This document shows positions 63,209 through 64,000 of a stretch of 64,000 nucleotides of DNA, piece after piece. This DNA is from Pholis gunnellus (Eukaryota; Chordata; Actinopteri; Perciformes; Pholidae). The DNA is taken from the NCBI GenBank assembly GCA_910591455.2, contig OU342815.1, forward strand, positions 16,943,806-17,007,805, in the 5' to 3' direction. The notes beneath the pieces are model-generated. The model saw only the letters and a list, made by a program, of their open reading frames with translations, was not told the DNA's origin and did no database searches. The translations under genes were made by a program, and so were the position numbers. Numbering within the stretch: position 1 is the first letter of the stretch; every line of letters begins with the position of its first letter.

Positions 63209-64000
63209 ATCGTGCAAGTGTCTAGGCATGTTGTTGTGTATATCAGTGGACTACCACCCGCTGTCCCAGGGGCTACCTTGGTGTGACAGATTACCTCGGC
63301 TGGCTTGGTAGCAGTTTGATCCTCAACTCTCTGATATGAGCTTTGGGTTATCGCTGGTAGTATTACTCACTGGGAATGCAATAGTACAAAAAGGAAAAAT
63401 ACCTTCATTGAAGGTCCAATGCAACTTCTTTTCAAGCCATGTACAGGCCTGATGTCAGGTCAACTGGTATACGTGTCTGTAATCTACTGTAGATACAAGC
63501 TGGCCAATGTGCTAACAGAAAAAGTGCTGTAAGAATATCAGCAACAAAATATGTTATCGTGTTACTTGATTAACCCTGATTTTAACACCTGCAAGTTCTA
63601 AATTCACTGCAGTTTAAGATACATAACTGGCACTTTTTCTTATTGAGAGGTGCCAGGTGGACACAAACCCAACCTTTCATCTGTATTGGCCTGACATTTG
63701 TTCGATTTAAATAAAGACAATGTACCCTCAATTTGCTTTTTCCAGAACGAACTAGGAGCACAATAGATGGAAGTATTGACACAAATTTGCGGACAGAGTG
63801 CAATTTTGTTCCCCTCCACATTTATCGAACATCACGGCAACACTACAGCCTTGGTTAGTGCTCTTTCCAAAAATGATTTCAAGACTATTCACTGCTCTTC
63901 TCCCACCATCCAGAACCAGATGTCCTTGTACAGTTGATTACGATTCATCTAGTGACACGGACCGGCGTCGTTTCCCAGCTGCACTCGCAGCTGCATCGCA

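Larger units (their letters stand above)
25666..64000 (+). other. epha6: epha6 gene, 5' portion (exons 1-3, right end cut by window)
   Basis: Gene-level entry for an Eph-class receptor tyrosine kinase, a type I plasma-membrane receptor for GPI-anchored ephrin-A ligands used in contact-dependent cell and axon guidance. Seen: exons at 25666-25744, 35357-35421 and 60101-60764, each bounded by GT/AG, with phases 1, 0 and 1, giving 269 residues of uninterrupted reading frame. The 65-nt and 664-nt lengths of exons 2 and 3 are, as I recall, standard for Eph genes. Assignment to EPHA6 rather than EPHA3, A4, A5 or A7 rests on LGELGWKTYP in exon 2 and WDAITEMDEHNRPIH and FPDTVPRVDSSSLVEV in exon 3. The 156-nt exon 4 expected next is not present before 64000. 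The gene is about 35 kb to exon 3, far more compact than human EPHA6. Confidence 0.95.
60765..64000 (+). other. epha6: epha6 intron 3, partial
   Basis: Begins with a consensus GTGAGT donor and runs past the window end. I looked for the expected Cys-rich exon 4 (CxPGxYKA type) and did not see it. It holds a possible dispersed-repeat fragment near 62030-62290 and a compound TA/GA/GT microsatellite at 63133-63203. The open frame at 62802-63068 is not recognisable. Confidence 0.8.

Noticed and set aside
1..64000. CRISPR array, operon or prophage-type system
   Set aside because: Spliced vertebrate gene structure, microsatellites and SINE/PLE remnants make the DNA clearly eukaryotic; no regular repeat-spacer array or clustered ORFs occur.

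Overview
The window is vertebrate nuclear DNA, most likely from a ray-finned (teleost) fish. It carries the 5' part of one recognisable protein-coding gene on the + strand: the Eph receptor tyrosine kinase epha6. Three coding exons are supported. Exon 1 (25666-25744) encodes the signal peptide. Exon 2 (35357-35421, 65 nt) and exon 3 (60101-60764, 664 nt) encode the ephrin-binding domain and the start of the Cys-rich region. They join cleanly through GT-AG introns of 9,612 and 24,679 nt in phases 1 and 0, and encode 269 residues. The third intron runs off the right edge, so the rest of the Cys-rich/EGF-like region, the fibronectin repeats, the membrane segment, the kinase, SAM domain and PDZ ligand lie beyond it.

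Layout: 1-25000 is intergenic or distal upstream DNA with no credible gene. It holds microsatellites, a MITE-like remnant, a possible hAT terminus, several long perfect inverted repeats, a degenerate acttgac tandem repeat, a short interstitial telomere-like array and a decayed Penelope-like retroelement with a recognisable piece of GIY-YIG endonuclease (about 21980-22690). At 25030-25665 the sequence becomes GC- and CpG-rich and probably contains the promoter and 5' leader, with three upstream ORFs; the last one overlaps the start codon. Introns 1 to 3 contain (CA)n and (GA)n tracts, a 30-nt C run, a tRNA-derived SINE (44838-45008, - strand) and several copies of dispersed fish-type repeat families.

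The organism call rests on the Eph exon sequence being close to, but different from, mammalian EPHA6; on introns much shorter than the mammalian ones; on very dense CA/GT microsatellites; and on Penelope-like and tRNA-SINE remnants typical of fish. The species cannot be named from sequence alone.

I found no undescribed multi-gene system. The points most worth a second look are the overlapping uORF and the open in-frame leader upstream of epha6, a nested 77-nt hairpin at 8787-8863, several near-perfect palindromes, G and C homopolymers flanking exon 1, and the decayed Penelope-like element. Repeat-family calls come from memory of fish repeats and from copy-to-copy similarity within the window, not from a database search.
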